64,000 bases of DNA from Agarilytica sp045430305 (GCA_045430305.1 JAILXW010000002.1:1-64000), one strand, 5' to 3'. Counted from the first letter of the stretch, positions 6,818-15,274 are shown. The notes: generated by a model from the letters alone, not told the origin. Translations and numbers: made by a program.

Positions 6818-7219
6818 GTGTTAATCGTGAATGACATAAGTTTCGAAGAAATTGAAAAGTTGGATTGTGAAAGTCGGTATGAAATATTTCTACAGATGGT
6901 GGCTGAAGAACGAGATGTGTGGGTTCTTATCAATGAGAAGAATGAGTTTTTAACTATTCACTCTGAAGATCATGAAATTGAATATTTACCAGTTTGGCCG
7001 CATTCAGATTTCACTAAACATCATAGAACTGGAACAAATGAAAAATTAATTGCTAAATGTGTTTCTATTCCGGAGTTTTTTACGAAGTGGGTTTCTGGTC
7101 TGGAAGGTGATGGTCTTCAAGTTGGTGTATTTCCCACCTCTGGGCCAGACGTTTGGATTATGGAGCCTTCTGAAGTTAAAAGTGATCTTCAAGAAGAGTT
7201 TTCTAATTTTGGTATATAA
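6818..7219 (+). CDS. DUF2750 family protein
   Basis: 133 residues from a GTG at 6818, with GGAG about 5 nt upstream; a second GTG three codons later lacks this spacing. The sequence 'S-R-Y-E-I-F-L-Q-M-V-A', 'V-W-V-L-I-N-E', 'P-V-W-P-H-S-D-F' and the late 'G-V-F-P-T-S-G-P-D-V-W-I-M' fits the DUF2750 family as I know it: small cytoplasmic proteins of unknown function, several of them carried in integron cassettes. No catalytic residues are established. It is the last cassette-like gene before the core genome. Confidence 0.75.
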   Translation: MLIVNDISFEEIEKLDCESRYEIFLQMVAEERDVWVLINEKNEFLTIHSEDHEIEYLPVWPHSDFTKHHRTGTNEKLIAKCVSIPEFFTKWVSGLEGDGLQVGVFPTSGPDVWIMEPSEVKSDLQEEFSNFGI

Positions 7220-7220
7220 G

Positions 7221-7245
7221 AATAACAAGTTCGCCCGGTAGTCAT
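7221..7245 (+). repeat. Truncated attC at array end
   Basis: AATAACAAGTTCGCCCGG after the DUF2750 stop matches the beginning of an attC (compare ATAACAAG at sites 2 and 4), but no matching GCGTTAT end box is found within the next 150 nt. This suggests that the array ends in a broken site. Confidence 0.5.
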
Positions 7246-7620
7246 TTTTTTATTTCCCTTTACTCGTTTTATATTGTTTCCGTTACTTTGGTCTAAAACA
7301 AGCAACCGTTCTGTTACCGCTTTAGTAAATAGTAAATATTTTAGATACTTTAGCGGCTATTTCTTAGGAAGATCATAAGGGTAACTACATTCGATACGAT
7401 ACATTGTTGAGTTTAAGATAGCGCTCGGTAGCTTAGCTGCGTATCGTAATATTAAAGCCGTCGATATCGCTCGAAAAAGACGGTGTAAGTACGATAACGG
7501 CTTAAGAAGAAGCTCAAGGCGTTAAGTTAAGCAAAAGTTTGTTCCGCATTATGTGTATGAGTAAAAAATAGAATACGTGCGCTCAGATATAGAGTGCTAG
7601 GGGAGTAAAAAGAGGGGTGT
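7246..7620. other. Gene-free stretch with inverted repeats
   Basis: No convincing coding region. It holds the 8-bp inverted repeat TACGATAC (7395-7402) / GTATCGTA (7441-7448) and, immediately after, a CCGTC (7458-7462) / GACGG (7479-7483) stem, so part of it could form a structured RNA or be the scar between the cassette array and the core genome. Confidence 0.35.
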
Positions 7621-7654
7621 AAAAAGCCATTGCCATGTATTACACGACAATGGC
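7621..7654 (-). terminator. Rho-independent terminator of the DUF6316-like gene
   Basis: Read on the minus strand, GCCATTG pairs with CAATGGC (7648-7654 with 7626-7632) around a 15-nt loop and is followed by TTTTT (7621-7625), 19 nt after the stop of the gene at 7673. Confidence 0.65.
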
Positions 7655-7672
7655 CTAAGAAATTCGAGTGGG

Positions 7673-7909
7673 TTACGCTGCTGCGCGACCGTATTTTTCT
7701 AGTGTTTCAACTACGCTTGGCTCGGCGTGAATAATGAAATCAATGAAATCACTTACGCCTGTTTCCGCTTCACCTAAGGTGTCGAATGGGCCAATATCTA
7801 CGCCTTCACGCGTGCTGTAGTACCAGTAGTCCGCTTTCTGAAAGAAGCGTTTCTTACGATTTGGGCAGTTGCCGCCTTCGCCAGTTCTGTTCATAGTCGT
7901 ATTCCTCAT
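7673..7909 (-). CDS. Small DUF6316-like protein
   Basis: 78 residues. The pattern 'R-K-K-R-F-F-Q-K-A-D-Y-W-Y-Y-S-T-R-E-G' then 'I-G-P-F-D-T-L-G-E-A' matches small GYF-like/DUF6316 proteins of marine gammaproteobacteria that I recall; the Trp-Tyr-Tyr and Gly-Pro-Phe positions are the conserved core. AAGGAA precedes the first ATG by 7 nt, and AGGAA precedes a second ATG five codons later by 7 nt, so both starts are possible. No signal or membrane segment. Function unknown. It ends at a clear terminator and is not obviously in an operon. Confidence 0.7.
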   Translation of the reverse strand: MRNTTMNRTGEGGNCPNRKKRFFQKADYWYYSTREGVDIGPFDTLGEAETGVSDFIDFIIHAEPSVVETLEKYGRAAA

Positions 7910-8270
7910 GTATTCATTCCTTTTACAAACACGTCTTCACGTTATTTTGACCGAGTAGGTCCTTTTCCCGCTGAAATTAATTACGCTCTAGGGCGTTCAC
8001 ATGCTGAGTTGTCGTTAGCTGACATCTTCATTCTGTGTGATAAATCACTTGGTTTCTATCAATCAGTGAGCCGATCAATATCTACTTTAGCGATTTTAAT
8101 TTCGCGTCCCTCATATGCAAAAACGATAAAAGCGACACGATTGGTCAAAGTATAGCCTTAGTACTGCTTCATGCACACCAAAAACGCTATTTTCGAGGTT
8201 TTTTTTGTCTTACACAACGCATTTTGTCGGAAAAAGGAGGCTTTTGAGGGGCAATTTATAAAATTGCGGG
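7910..8270. other. Intergenic stretch without identifiable gene
   Basis: AT-rich and non-coding on both strands as far as I can see. It must contain the promoter of the DUF6316-like gene, but I find no element clear enough to list, and no terminator hairpin after the yibQ-like gene. Confidence 0.4.
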
Positions 8271-9143
8271 CTAATCGACGTACAAAATGTGCGTTCGGAC
8301 GCCATTTCTGGTTGGTTTTTGATCTGTTTTGGCGGGTTCAAAGGCCAGAGAGGTCGAGGTATTGTTCGCTCCAACCATCTTAGATGCACTTACTAGGCGA
8401 ATACCGGCTTTTTGAAGTTGAGGGAGCGTGTTTTGGAGGGCTCTTGAGGTTTCGGGGTAAGGGTGGCCAATGCCGATGGCTTTTCCCTGCTTTAGGGCGA
8501 TTTTAAAGAGTGTCTGAAGTTGGTTTTCAATGTATTCCTGTGATTTTTCATTGTCGATAAAGACATCTCGTTCACTGTAGGCAATGGCATTGTTTTTGGC
8601 GGCCTCAACGGCAATGCTAGCCGCGGTGGTGCGGCTGTCGATAAAAAATAGTTGTCGCTGTGCCAAAAAGTTCATGACCCAGTCCATACGGCTGTGATCT
8701 TGTGTCAGCTTACTGCCGCCGTGGTTGTTTACCCCGACTACGTAGGGAATATCGGTCAGCATTGCATCCATCGTTGAGAGTAGTTCGATTTCATCCATGG
8801 AAACGCTCAATCCATTTTCCCATTTGTTGGTTGCAAGGGTTTCCATGGGGGCGTGCAGCATCACCTCTTTTTCAATGGCGTTTGCCGCTTGTGCAATACG
8901 TTTGCCGTAGGGGGTAAAAGGAATGATCGCGAGTGTTAGAGGGTAGGCCAGTTGTAAAATTGCTTCTGCTGGCGGCATGCTATAACCAAGGTCGTCAATG
9001 ATGATGGTTACATGGGCGCGGTCTGCCGCCGCCGGAATGCTTTCTGCAATGTCCTCGGTGTGAGCGCAAAGCGGCAGCATAAAACATAGGCATAACAATG
9101 ATGTGTAATAGCCTTTGGCCGCTCTGGATGTTCGCTTTTGCAT
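8271..9143 (-). CDS. yibQ: Divergent polysaccharide deacetylase family protein (YibQ-like)
   Basis: 290 residues from ATG 9143; a TTG 18 codons upstream overlaps the ctpA end and would spoil the signal peptide, so it is rejected. Signal peptide about residues 1-28, then 'V-T-I-I-I-D-D-L-G-Y-S' and later 'H-A-P-M-E', 'N-N-H-G-G-S-K-L-T' and 'F-I-D-S-R-T-T' typical of the divergent polysaccharide deacetylase (DUF610) family. The NodB-like fold retains an Asp-Asp and His residues that may bind metal, but activity has not been firmly established for the family. It is the last gene of the envelope operon gpmI-envC-ctpA-yibQ, 32 nt after ctpA, the same neighbourhood as E. coli yibQ behind envC. Probably periplasmic and cell-wall related. 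Confidence 0.88.
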   Translation of the reverse strand: MQKRTSRAAKGYYTSLLCLCFMLPLCAHTEDIAESIPAAADRAHVTIIIDDLGYSMPPAEAILQLAYPLTLAIIPFTPYGKRIAQAANAIEKEVMLHAPMETLATNKWENGLSVSMDEIELLSTMDAMLTDIPYVVGVNNHGGSKLTQDHSRMDWVMNFLAQRQLFFIDSRTTAASIAVEAAKNNAIAYSERDVFIDNEKSQEYIENQLQTLFKIALKQGKAIGIGHPYPETSRALQNTLPQLQKAGIRLVSASKMVGANNTSTSLAFEPAKTDQKPTRNGVRTHILYVD

Positions 9144-9174
9144 ACAATCTATTTCACTCACCCAAGCTGAGTAT

Positions 9175-10575
9175 TCAGTTAATTTTGGGTGCTTCAATGC
9201 CTATGTCGGGGTTGTTGGATGTTTGGTCTGCGTCTTGGGTTTTAGCTTGTCTTTGTTTGAGTAGATTTAAACCTCGCAGCATTGTTATTGCTTCGTAGAG
9301 CTGGCTATCGGTGTTTTGTAATTCTGTATTGTTGCTTGTGGTGGCTTTTTTCGATTTCTCGGTGTTGCCATTTTTTGTATTCGACAGGTGCCCGCTTAAT
9401 GCAGACTCGGACACGCCTGATTTTTGTCGAACCGCTGTCACGCGCACGCGCTCAACCGAGATATCTGGCTCGATTCCTTCCGCCTGAATAGAGCGGCCAC
9501 TTGGTGTGTAGTACAAGGCGGTAGTGAGCTTGAGTGCACGTTCTTGGGTGATGGGGATAATGGATTGCACAGAACCTTTACCAAAACTTTGCGTGCCCAT
9601 GATTAATGCACGACCGTGATCTTGTAACGCGCCGGCAACAATTTCGGACGCAGATGCAGAGCCGTCGTTTATCAGAACAACCATAGGTAGGCCACCGGTA
9701 ATGTCGCCGGGTTTAGCAAAGTGTTTAGAGTTGGAATCTTGCTGGCGACCTTCGGTATATACAATGAGACCGCTTTCCAGAAAGTGATCAGCCACTTCAA
9801 CAGAGGCCTGTAATACGCCGCCAGGGTTGTTGCGTAAATCGAGTACCACGCCTTTTAAATCTGGGTTTTCTTTTTGTACTTTTTTGAATTCACGAACGAT
9901 ATCTTTGCCGGTGTGCAATTGGAATTGAGCGATGCGAAGGTAGGCAAATTCATCTTCTTTTAATTCTGCTCTTACACTGCGAACTTTAATTGTGTCGCGT
10001 ACCAGCAGAATGTCGAATGGTTTATCGGAGCCTTCGCGTACGACCGTAATAGTGAGTTCACTGCCTTTGGGGCCGCGCATTTTGTCGACAGCCTCATCTA
10101 GAGATAGGCCTTTTACTGAGGTGCCATCGAGCTTGATGATGAGGTCGCCAGCTTCTACGCCTGCGCGTGCGGCGGGTGTGTCATCGATGGGGGAGATAAC
10201 TTTAACAAAGCCGTCTTCCATGCCCACTTCAATTCCAAGGCCACCAAATTCACCAGTGGTGTTGACTTGTAAATCTTCGAAGGAAGATGCGTCTAAATAG
10301 GCAGAATGCGGGTCGAGCTCGTCGAGCATGCCGCGAATCGCATATTCCAGTAGCGTGCGGTCGTCGATCTCTTTAACGTAGGATTTACGGATATGTTCAT
10401 AAGCACGAGTGAAAACACGCAAATCTTCTAGCGGCAATACGCTCACAGATTTAGATTCTGGCGCGGGTGCTTTGTTGTCTTCTTTTTTTGCGAAGGCTGG
10501 CGAATGAAGTAGGCAGCCAAAAAGTGCAGTCACTAAAAACAAACGCGAGGAAGATTGGGTGATGTAGGTGTTCAA
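9175..10575 (-). CDS. ctpA: C-terminal (tail-specific) processing protease, S41 family
   Basis: 466 residues. Signal peptide to about residue 29, an N-terminal helical region, a PDZ domain about 95-180 ('F-G-G-L-G-I-E-V...D-T-P-A-A-R-A-G-V'), then the S41 catalytic core. The catalytic dyad is Ser308 in 'G-S-A-S-A-S-E' and Lys333 in 'S-F-G-K-G-S-V-Q', the family's standard 25-residue spacing, so it should be active. A Ser/Asn/Lys-rich, low-complexity C-terminal tail follows. Such periplasmic proteases trim or degrade envelope proteins, including cell-wall hydrolases. In pseudomonads ctpA likewise sits behind envC/gpmI, consistent with control of peptidoglycan hydrolysis. Confidence 0.93.
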   Translation of the reverse strand: MNTYITQSSSRLFLVTALFGCLLHSPAFAKKEDNKAPAPESKSVSVLPLEDLRVFTRAYEHIRKSYVKEIDDRTLLEYAIRGMLDELDPHSAYLDASSFEDLQVNTTGEFGGLGIEVGMEDGFVKVISPIDDTPAARAGVEAGDLIIKLDGTSVKGLSLDEAVDKMRGPKGSELTITVVREGSDKPFDILLVRDTIKVRSVRAELKEDEFAYLRIAQFQLHTGKDIVREFKKVQKENPDLKGVVLDLRNNPGGVLQASVEVADHFLESGLIVYTEGRQQDSNSKHFAKPGDITGGLPMVVLINDGSASASEIVAGALQDHGRALIMGTQSFGKGSVQSIIPITQERALKLTTALYYTPSGRSIQAEGIEPDISVERVRVTAVRQKSGVSESALSGHLSNTKNGNTEKSKKATTSNNTELQNTDSQLYEAITMLRGLNLLKQRQAKTQDADQTSNNPDIGIEAPKIN

Positions 10576-10634
10576 AAAGGTCTCCTTAATTGATATGCGT
10601 TGTATGCATTAGGCAAACGCTCATCAATTTAAAT

Positions 10635-11843
10635 TTAGGCGCGACTTAACCATGATTGAGGATTTGTGGGTCGGCCTTGGTAGCGTAGTTCAAAGTATAG
10701 CGCGGAGTCTTGCCTGCCACCGCTATTGCCAACCGACGCGATGGTGTCGCCTTGCTCAACCCATTCGCCAAGCTCTTTATAAAGTGCCTGATTGTGTGCA
10801 TACAAGCTCATGTAGCCAGCGCCGTGATCCACAATAATAAGCAAGCCGTGACCGCGTAAATAGTCGGAAAATACCACACGGCCATAATGCACTGAGCGAA
10901 CTGGCTCGCCCGCATTCGACTTGATGAGTAGGCCTTCCCATTTCATTTTGTTGGTGATGCGATTTGACCCAAAACGCCTTACCACTCGACCGCTCGCGGG
11001 CCACGGTAAGCTCCCCTTTAGGCTGGAAAAACTTGCGTTGTTGTTTTCAGGTTTGATGTCGGCAATATTTTCAATCACTTTGCTCAGCAAGCGTTGTAGT
11101 TGGCGGCGATCTTCCATTTTTGAGCGCAGCTTTTGATCTTGGTTGTTAATTTGTTTTTCAATTTTACTTAGCAGTTGGCGACGCGTGTTTTGGGCGCCCT
11201 TTAATTTTTCTTTTTGCGATTGAAGCGCGCCAAAATCTTGCCTCACTTTTTCTGTTTGGTAGGCGATTTCTGGTTCGATCTGATTGATGCGTTCGATGGT
11301 GCTTAAAAAGGCGCGAATTTTTTCTGAGCGCGCCTCTACAAAATAATCGTAGTAACGCAAATTACGTGATACGCGAGAAGGGTCTTCTTGATTGAGCAGC
11401 AAGCGTAAATTGCCTTGTTGGCCCAATCGGTAGGCTGAATTAATGTAATCCCCGACCAGGCTTTGTTGTTGCGTTTTATTTTTTTCTAGCTGTCCGCGCT
11501 CGTCGCGTAGATCGTTGAGGTTATGCTGGCGTTTATCTAGCTCTTTTTTGATCTTGTTTGCGCGCTTGCTCAGTTCACCAATATCTTTTTCGGCATTTTC
11601 TAGGGTTTTATTGATGTCGTCGCGGTCGTTGCGCGCAGCTTCTAGCTCGTTACGTAACGCTTGAATTGTGGCTTTGAGTTGTTTCAGCCTTTTAGCGTTG
11701 TCGTCATCGCCTGCCTGTGCCAGAGGGGTGCTCACAAGTAAAAAGCAGGCGCAGGCAAGTAGGGTAAGATTGGACCTAAACTGACGTATTGGCGAGGCTG
11801 AAATTAAGCGCATTACTACTGCGTCCACATGGTTATTGCACAT
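10635..11843 (-). CDS. envC: Murein hydrolase activator EnvC
   Basis: 402 residues. Signal peptide in about the first 45 residues, a long coiled coil (about 50-270, rich in Lys/Glu/Arg/Gln heptads), and a C-terminal LytM/M23 domain (about 285-402). As in known EnvC, the zinc ligands of active LytM peptidases are absent: the usual His-x-Gly-x-Asp is replaced by 'M-K-W-E-G-L-L-I' and the final His-x-His by 'L-Y-F-E-L-R'. It therefore acts not as a peptidase but as an activator of AmiA/AmiB-type amidases recruited by FtsEX at the septum. The exact start is uncertain: ATG 11843 or an internal ATG at 11813. Second gene of the gpmI operon. Confidence 0.93.
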   Translation of the reverse strand: MCNNHVDAVVMRLISASPIRQFRSNLTLLACACFLLVSTPLAQAGDDDNAKRLKQLKATIQALRNELEAARNDRDDINKTLENAEKDIGELSKRANKIKKELDKRQHNLNDLRDERGQLEKNKTQQQSLVGDYINSAYRLGQQGNLRLLLNQEDPSRVSRNLRYYDYFVEARSEKIRAFLSTIERINQIEPEIAYQTEKVRQDFGALQSQKEKLKGAQNTRRQLLSKIEKQINNQDQKLRSKMEDRRQLQRLLSKVIENIADIKPENNNASFSSLKGSLPWPASGRVVRRFGSNRITNKMKWEGLLIKSNAGEPVRSVHYGRVVFSDYLRGHGLLIIVDHGAGYMSLYAHNQALYKELGEWVEQGDTIASVGNSGGRQDSALYFELRYQGRPTNPQSWLSRA

Positions 11844-11995
11844 AAATTAATGATAAATGGATCTTATCGAAGTATTGCTGTTAGCGAGTGCAGGCATCAT
11901 AACCCGCACTCGCCAAGTGGAAAAGTAAACGGCGAATAATAAAAATGGTACTAGTAAAGACAGTACAAGCAAAGAAAGTTCGCAGCGTGGGCGGT

Positions 11996-13540
11996 TTATC
12001 TTTGAATTAGGCTTCTTCCGTTCATTTCTTGAGGTTGTTCTACCCCCATGAGGTCTAACATCGAAGGGGCAATATCTGCGAGGCTACCGCCATTGGCTAG
12101 CGTTAAGGCTTTGGCCCCGACGTAAACTAACGGCACGGGTAGCGTTGTGTGTTGGGTGTGGGCCTGACCACTTACTTCGTCGAACATTTCTTCCACGTTG
12201 CCATGGTCAGCGGTAATGAGTGCTTCACCGCCCACTTGTTCTAACGCGGTAAAAATTTTCGCCAGGCATTCGTCGACAACTTCAACGGCTTTGACTGCTG
12301 CATCGTAAACACCGGTATGGCCTACTTGGTCACAATTGGCATAGTTGCAGATGATGGCGTCGTACTTTTTCGATGTAATGGCTTCAATAAGTTTGTCAGT
12401 CACTTCGTAAGCGCTCATCTCGGGTTTTAAATCGTAGGTTTCAACTTTGGGTGATGGCACCAAAATGCGGTCTTCACCTTTGTATTCTTGTTCTTGGCCG
12501 CCGCTAAAAAAGAAGGTGACGTGGGCGTACTTTTCAGTTTCTGCAATGCGCAGCTGCGTTAGGTTTTGTTTTTCAAGTACTTCACCAAAGGAGTTTACAA
12601 CCTCATTTGGCGGGTAGGCACAAGGGGTGTCTATGTCTGCCGAGTATTCGGTAGTCATAACGAAAGAACCGAGCTTGGCGTATTTATCGCGCTTAAAACC
12701 ATCAAAGTCATCATTCACGAACGCTTGAGTGATTTGCCGTGCACGGTCAGGGCGGAAGTTCATGAAGATGACTGCATCGCCATCTTCAATGCCTACCGGT
12801 GCATTGGTGTCGTTAGCAATGGCCGTGGGTTTTACGAATTCGTCGTTTTCGTCGCGTTCATAGGCTGCATTGAGGGCATCCATTGCTGAAGCCGCGGTGT
12901 ATTCAGACGTTGCGCTGCTCATTAGGTCGTACGCGGCTTGCACGCGATCCCAGCGATTGTCGCGGTCTAGTGAATAAAAGCGGCCACAAACGGAAGCAAT
13001 ATGGCCTACGCCAAGCTCTTCAAATTTTGCTTCGGCTTTTTCGATGCTAGGTGCGGCACTTCTTGGTGGGCAGTCGCGGCCGTCTAGCGAGGCATGCAGG
13101 TAAAGTTTTTTTGCGCCACGTTTTGCGGCGAGATCTAGCATGGCAAGTATGTGAGCTTCGTGGCTGTGGACGCCGCCGGGGGAAAGTAGCCCGAATACAT
13201 GAACCGCTTTATTTGCCTTAATGGCGTTGTCGATGGCGTCGCAATAGACGGGGTTGGTGAAAAAATCTCCGTCGCTAATCGCTTTGTTGATGCGTGTGTA
13301 ATTTTGATACACAACACGCCCCGCGCCTAAGGTCATATGCCCCACTTCAGAATTTCCCATTTGGCCTTCAGGCAAACCTACGGCCATACCAGAGGTGCCA
13401 ATGGTTGTGTGTGGGGCTTTGTCCCACAAGCCCTGCCAAGTGGGGGCCTTCGCTGCCGCAATGGCGTTGTATTTTGATTCTGGCGAGTGGCCAAAACCAT
13501 CGAGAATTATCAGGGCAACGGGGCGTTTTACTTCTGTCAT
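11996..13540 (-). CDS. gpmI: 2,3-bisphosphoglycerate-independent phosphoglycerate mutase
   Basis: 514 residues from ATG 13540, the normal family size; GGAAA lies 7 nt upstream, and a 20-codon upstream extension has no conserved sequence. The metal-binding 'I-I-L-D-G-F-G' has Asp14, and the phosphorylated nucleophile is Ser64 in 'M-G-N-S-E-V-G-H'. The later 'D-H-G-N' near residue 455 and 'H-T' motifs complete the alkaline-phosphatase-type Mn site. It interconverts 3- and 2-phosphoglycerate in glycolysis/gluconeogenesis. First gene of the minus-strand operon leading to envC, and divergent from yibN, exactly as in E. coli. Confidence 0.97.
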   Translation of the reverse strand: MTEVKRPVALIILDGFGHSPESKYNAIAAAKAPTWQGLWDKAPHTTIGTSGMAVGLPEGQMGNSEVGHMTLGAGRVVYQNYTRINKAISDGDFFTNPVYCDAIDNAIKANKAVHVFGLLSPGGVHSHEAHILAMLDLAAKRGAKKLYLHASLDGRDCPPRSAAPSIEKAEAKFEELGVGHIASVCGRFYSLDRDNRWDRVQAAYDLMSSATSEYTAASAMDALNAAYERDENDEFVKPTAIANDTNAPVGIEDGDAVIFMNFRPDRARQITQAFVNDDFDGFKRDKYAKLGSFVMTTEYSADIDTPCAYPPNEVVNSFGEVLEKQNLTQLRIAETEKYAHVTFFFSGGQEQEYKGEDRILVPSPKVETYDLKPEMSAYEVTDKLIEAITSKKYDAIICNYANCDQVGHTGVYDAAVKAVEVVDECLAKIFTALEQVGGEALITADHGNVEEMFDEVSGQAHTQHTTLPVPLVYVGAKALTLANGGSLADIAPSMLDLMGVEQPQEMNGRSLIQR

Positions 13541-13724
13541 TAGGGGTTTCCGGGTATCGGCGCTGTTCTGCGCATAGTGGTTGCGAGCGTAAGGCGGCAA
13601 TTCTACGTAATTTGGGCCTGTGGCGGCAAATACGGCGCGAGTAAATAAGGCTTCTTCGCGGCGAAGTTCGCCTAAAACATGTATACTGCCGCCCGATTTT
13701 AATTGGTGTTAAGGTAAAGAATTC

Positions 13725-14135
13725 GTGGACATAATGTTGTTTTTGTCAGAGCAATGGATATTGGTTTCCGTTCTCGCGGTGCTTGTTTCTGCTTTGATGT
13801 TTGTAGAAAGTAAACGTGGTGGCAAAGCTTTGACCATGCATCAAGTTACCATGCTGGTGAATAAAGGCGAAGCCGTGGTGTTAGATATCCGCGAGGCGAA
13901 AGATTACAAAGCGGGTCATATTGTGGATGCGATCAATATTCCACAACAAAAGCTAGCCAAGCGAGTGTCTGAACTCGAAAAGCACAAAGACAAAGTGGTT
14001 GTGATCGTCGATAAGATGGGCCAGGGCGTTGGCGCGGCAGCTAAGACCTTGCAAGATCAGGCATTCAGCGTGAACCGCATGAAAGGCGGCATGATGGAAT
14101 GGACTGGCCAGAATCTTCCTGTTGTGAAAGGTTAG
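13725..14135 (+). CDS. yibN: Membrane-anchored rhodanese-like protein (YibN)
   Basis: 136 residues from GTG 13725, with AAGG about 11 nt upstream. One N-terminal membrane helix (about residues 9-27), then a rhodanese domain with 'V-V-L-D-I-R-E-A-K-D-Y-K-A-G-H-I' and 'A-I-N-I-P' near residues 47-70. The usual active-site Cys loop reads 'V-D-K-M-G-Q-G-V-G-A', so no catalytic cysteine is seen there and sulfurtransferase activity is unlikely. E. coli YibN has a different but similarly atypical loop. First gene of yibN-grxC-secB. Known family members are inner-membrane proteins linked to membrane insertion and Sec function. Confidence 0.92.
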   Translation: MDIMLFLSEQWILVSVLAVLVSALMFVESKRGGKALTMHQVTMLVNKGEAVVLDIREAKDYKAGHIVDAINIPQQKLAKRVSELEKHKDKVVVIVDKMGQGVGAAAKTLQDQAFSVNRMKGGMMEWTGQNLPVVKG

Positions 14136-14145
14136 GGGCTTTAAG

Positions 14146-14397
14146 GTGCCAGAAGTTACCGTTTATACGACGCGCTATTGTGGCTATTGCCGCAGAGCGA
14201 AAGCGATTTTAGATAGTAAGCGTGTCGCCTATAAAGAAATTCCATTGGATGGTGACCGCGCTGGCCGTATTGAGTTGATGAAACGTGCGAGTAGCCACAC
14301 TGTTCCGCAAATTTGGATTGGTGACCAGCATATCGGTGGCAGCGACGAGCTATATGCGCTTCACCGAGCGGGCTCTCTAGATGAGCTGCTTAGCTAG
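14146..14397 (+). CDS. grxC: Glutaredoxin 3
   Basis: 83 residues, standard length; GTG start at 14146, 10 nt after yibN, with AAGG immediately upstream (spacing is tight). The redox motif Cys12-Gly-Tyr-Cys15, cis-Pro in 'T-V-P-Q-I-W-I' and the glutathione-binding 'G-G-S-D-E-L' are all present, so this is a functional dithiol glutaredoxin (reduction of disulfides and glutathionylated proteins with GSH). The Tyr in CGYC replaces the Pro of E. coli CPYC-type Grx1/3; CGYC glutaredoxins are common in marine gammaproteobacteria. Co-transcribed with secB. Confidence 0.96.
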   Translation: MPEVTVYTTRYCGYCRRAKAILDSKRVAYKEIPLDGDRAGRIELMKRASSHTVPQIWIGDQHIGGSDELYALHRAGSLDELLS

Positions 14398-14489
14398 CCC
14401 TGCCTATAGGCAGCAATAAACATATAACGTTGAAACTGTGGCGGAAGGCCCCCACATGCACAACATTGAATAAAGTTTTGGGGAAAAAC

Positions 14490-14990
14490 ATGACTGATGA
14501 AAACGCACAAGGTGGCACCAGCGAAGAGCAAGCTAATCAGCCGCAATTCGCACTGCAACGCATCTACATTAAAGATCTCTCGTTCGAATCACCACTGCCA
14601 ATAACGAACCGTCCGCAAGGCAAGCCGGCTTTGGCTCAAGACCTGCACACTAAAATAGACAAAATTGGTGAAAATAACTACGAAGTTACCTTGCACCTCA
14701 CGATTACGGTCAAACAAGAAGAGCAAACATTGTTCTTAATCGAAGTGCATCAAGCAGGTATTTTCTTCGTTAGCGGCTTGCCAGAAGGTCAGCTCAAGCA
14801 CGTTTTATCTTCTACGTGCCCTTCCATTTTATTTCCCTATGCACGTGAAACGATAGACAGTTTAGCGACGCGTGGCGGCTTCCAGCCATTAATGTTGCCA
14901 CCGATTAATTTCGATGCTGTTTACGCAAAATCTCAAGCAGAAGCCCAAAAAGCTGCCGGTGAAAAACCGGGGGCGGGTGAAGTCCACTAA
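14490..14990 (+). CDS. secB: Protein-export chaperone SecB
   Basis: 166 residues from ATG 14490; an in-frame start 20 codons earlier is not supported by the family. The conserved N-terminal strand 'F-A-L-Q-R-I-Y-I-K-D-L-S-F-E-S-P' and the late 'C-P-S-I-L-F-P-Y-A-R-E-T-I-D-S-L' plus 'G-G-F-Q-P-L-M-L-P-P-I-N-F' are diagnostic. It holds precursors unfolded and hands them to SecA. About 10 residues longer than E. coli SecB, mainly through acidic/Gln N-terminal and Ala/Gly C-terminal tails. Third gene of yibN-grxC-secB. Confidence 0.97.
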   Translation: MTDENAQGGTSEEQANQPQFALQRIYIKDLSFESPLPITNRPQGKPALAQDLHTKIDKIGENNYEVTLHLTITVKQEEQTLFLIEVHQAGIFFVSGLPEGQLKHVLSSTCPSILFPYARETIDSLATRGGFQPLMLPPINFDAVYAKSQAEAQKAAGEKPGAGEVH

Positions 14991-15039
14991 GCGTCTGTTT
15001 TGGCCGTTTTCTTGGTTTTTGCTATACCTTCTCTATAGC

Positions 15040-15070
15040 GCCGAAGAAGCTTTCTCCATACTTCTTCGGC
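15040..15070 (+). repeat. Hairpin after secB
   Basis: GCCGAAGAAG and CTTCTTCGGC form a perfect 10-bp stem with an 11-nt loop, 50 nt after the secB stop. There is no immediate T-run, so it is either a weak or Rho-assisted terminator, or an mRNA 3'-end stabiliser. Confidence 0.55.
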
Positions 15071-15274
15071 CGCTCATATCGATTTCTTTCGATTCTAAAG
15101 CCTGATTGTTTATAACGCTTTAAGCGATTTTGACGGAATTTCCAGTCTTTTCGTCGCAGCTATCGACCATTTATCGGTCAAAATTCCATCAGTGGCGTCT
15201 CCGTCTAGCGAGGTACGTGTTCTTGGTTTATTCTCAACTAGATAAGTAATTGATTTGTGTTTTAGAGGGTGGAC

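Larger units (their letters stand above)
1..7240 (+). mobile_element. Integron gene-cassette array (distal end)
   Basis: Nine short single genes and one divergent pair are separated by recognisable attC sites, each beginning with a RYYYAAC-like box just after a stop codon and ending in a GCGTTAT-type box just before the next gene. All cassette genes except one SDR gene read rightwards. The sites share internal motifs, for example a TTTTGTG...CACAAAA stem in five of them, which is typical of resident chromosomal integrons rather than of scattered mobile cassettes. No intI or attI is visible; because attC lies 3' of each gene, the integrase end should be to the left of position 1. The right border lies between about 7220 and 7660, where the DUF2750 cassette gives way to core genes. 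Confidence 0.9.

Noticed and set aside
8171..8383. 70-codon plus-strand frame
   Set aside because: It overlaps the 3' end of the yibQ-like gene antisense and has no Shine-Dalgarno or family features.
9992..10300. 102-codon frame antisense to ctpA
   Set aside because: Ser/Arg/Pro-rich composition is the reverse shadow of the PDZ-encoding region; ctpA is clearly the real gene.
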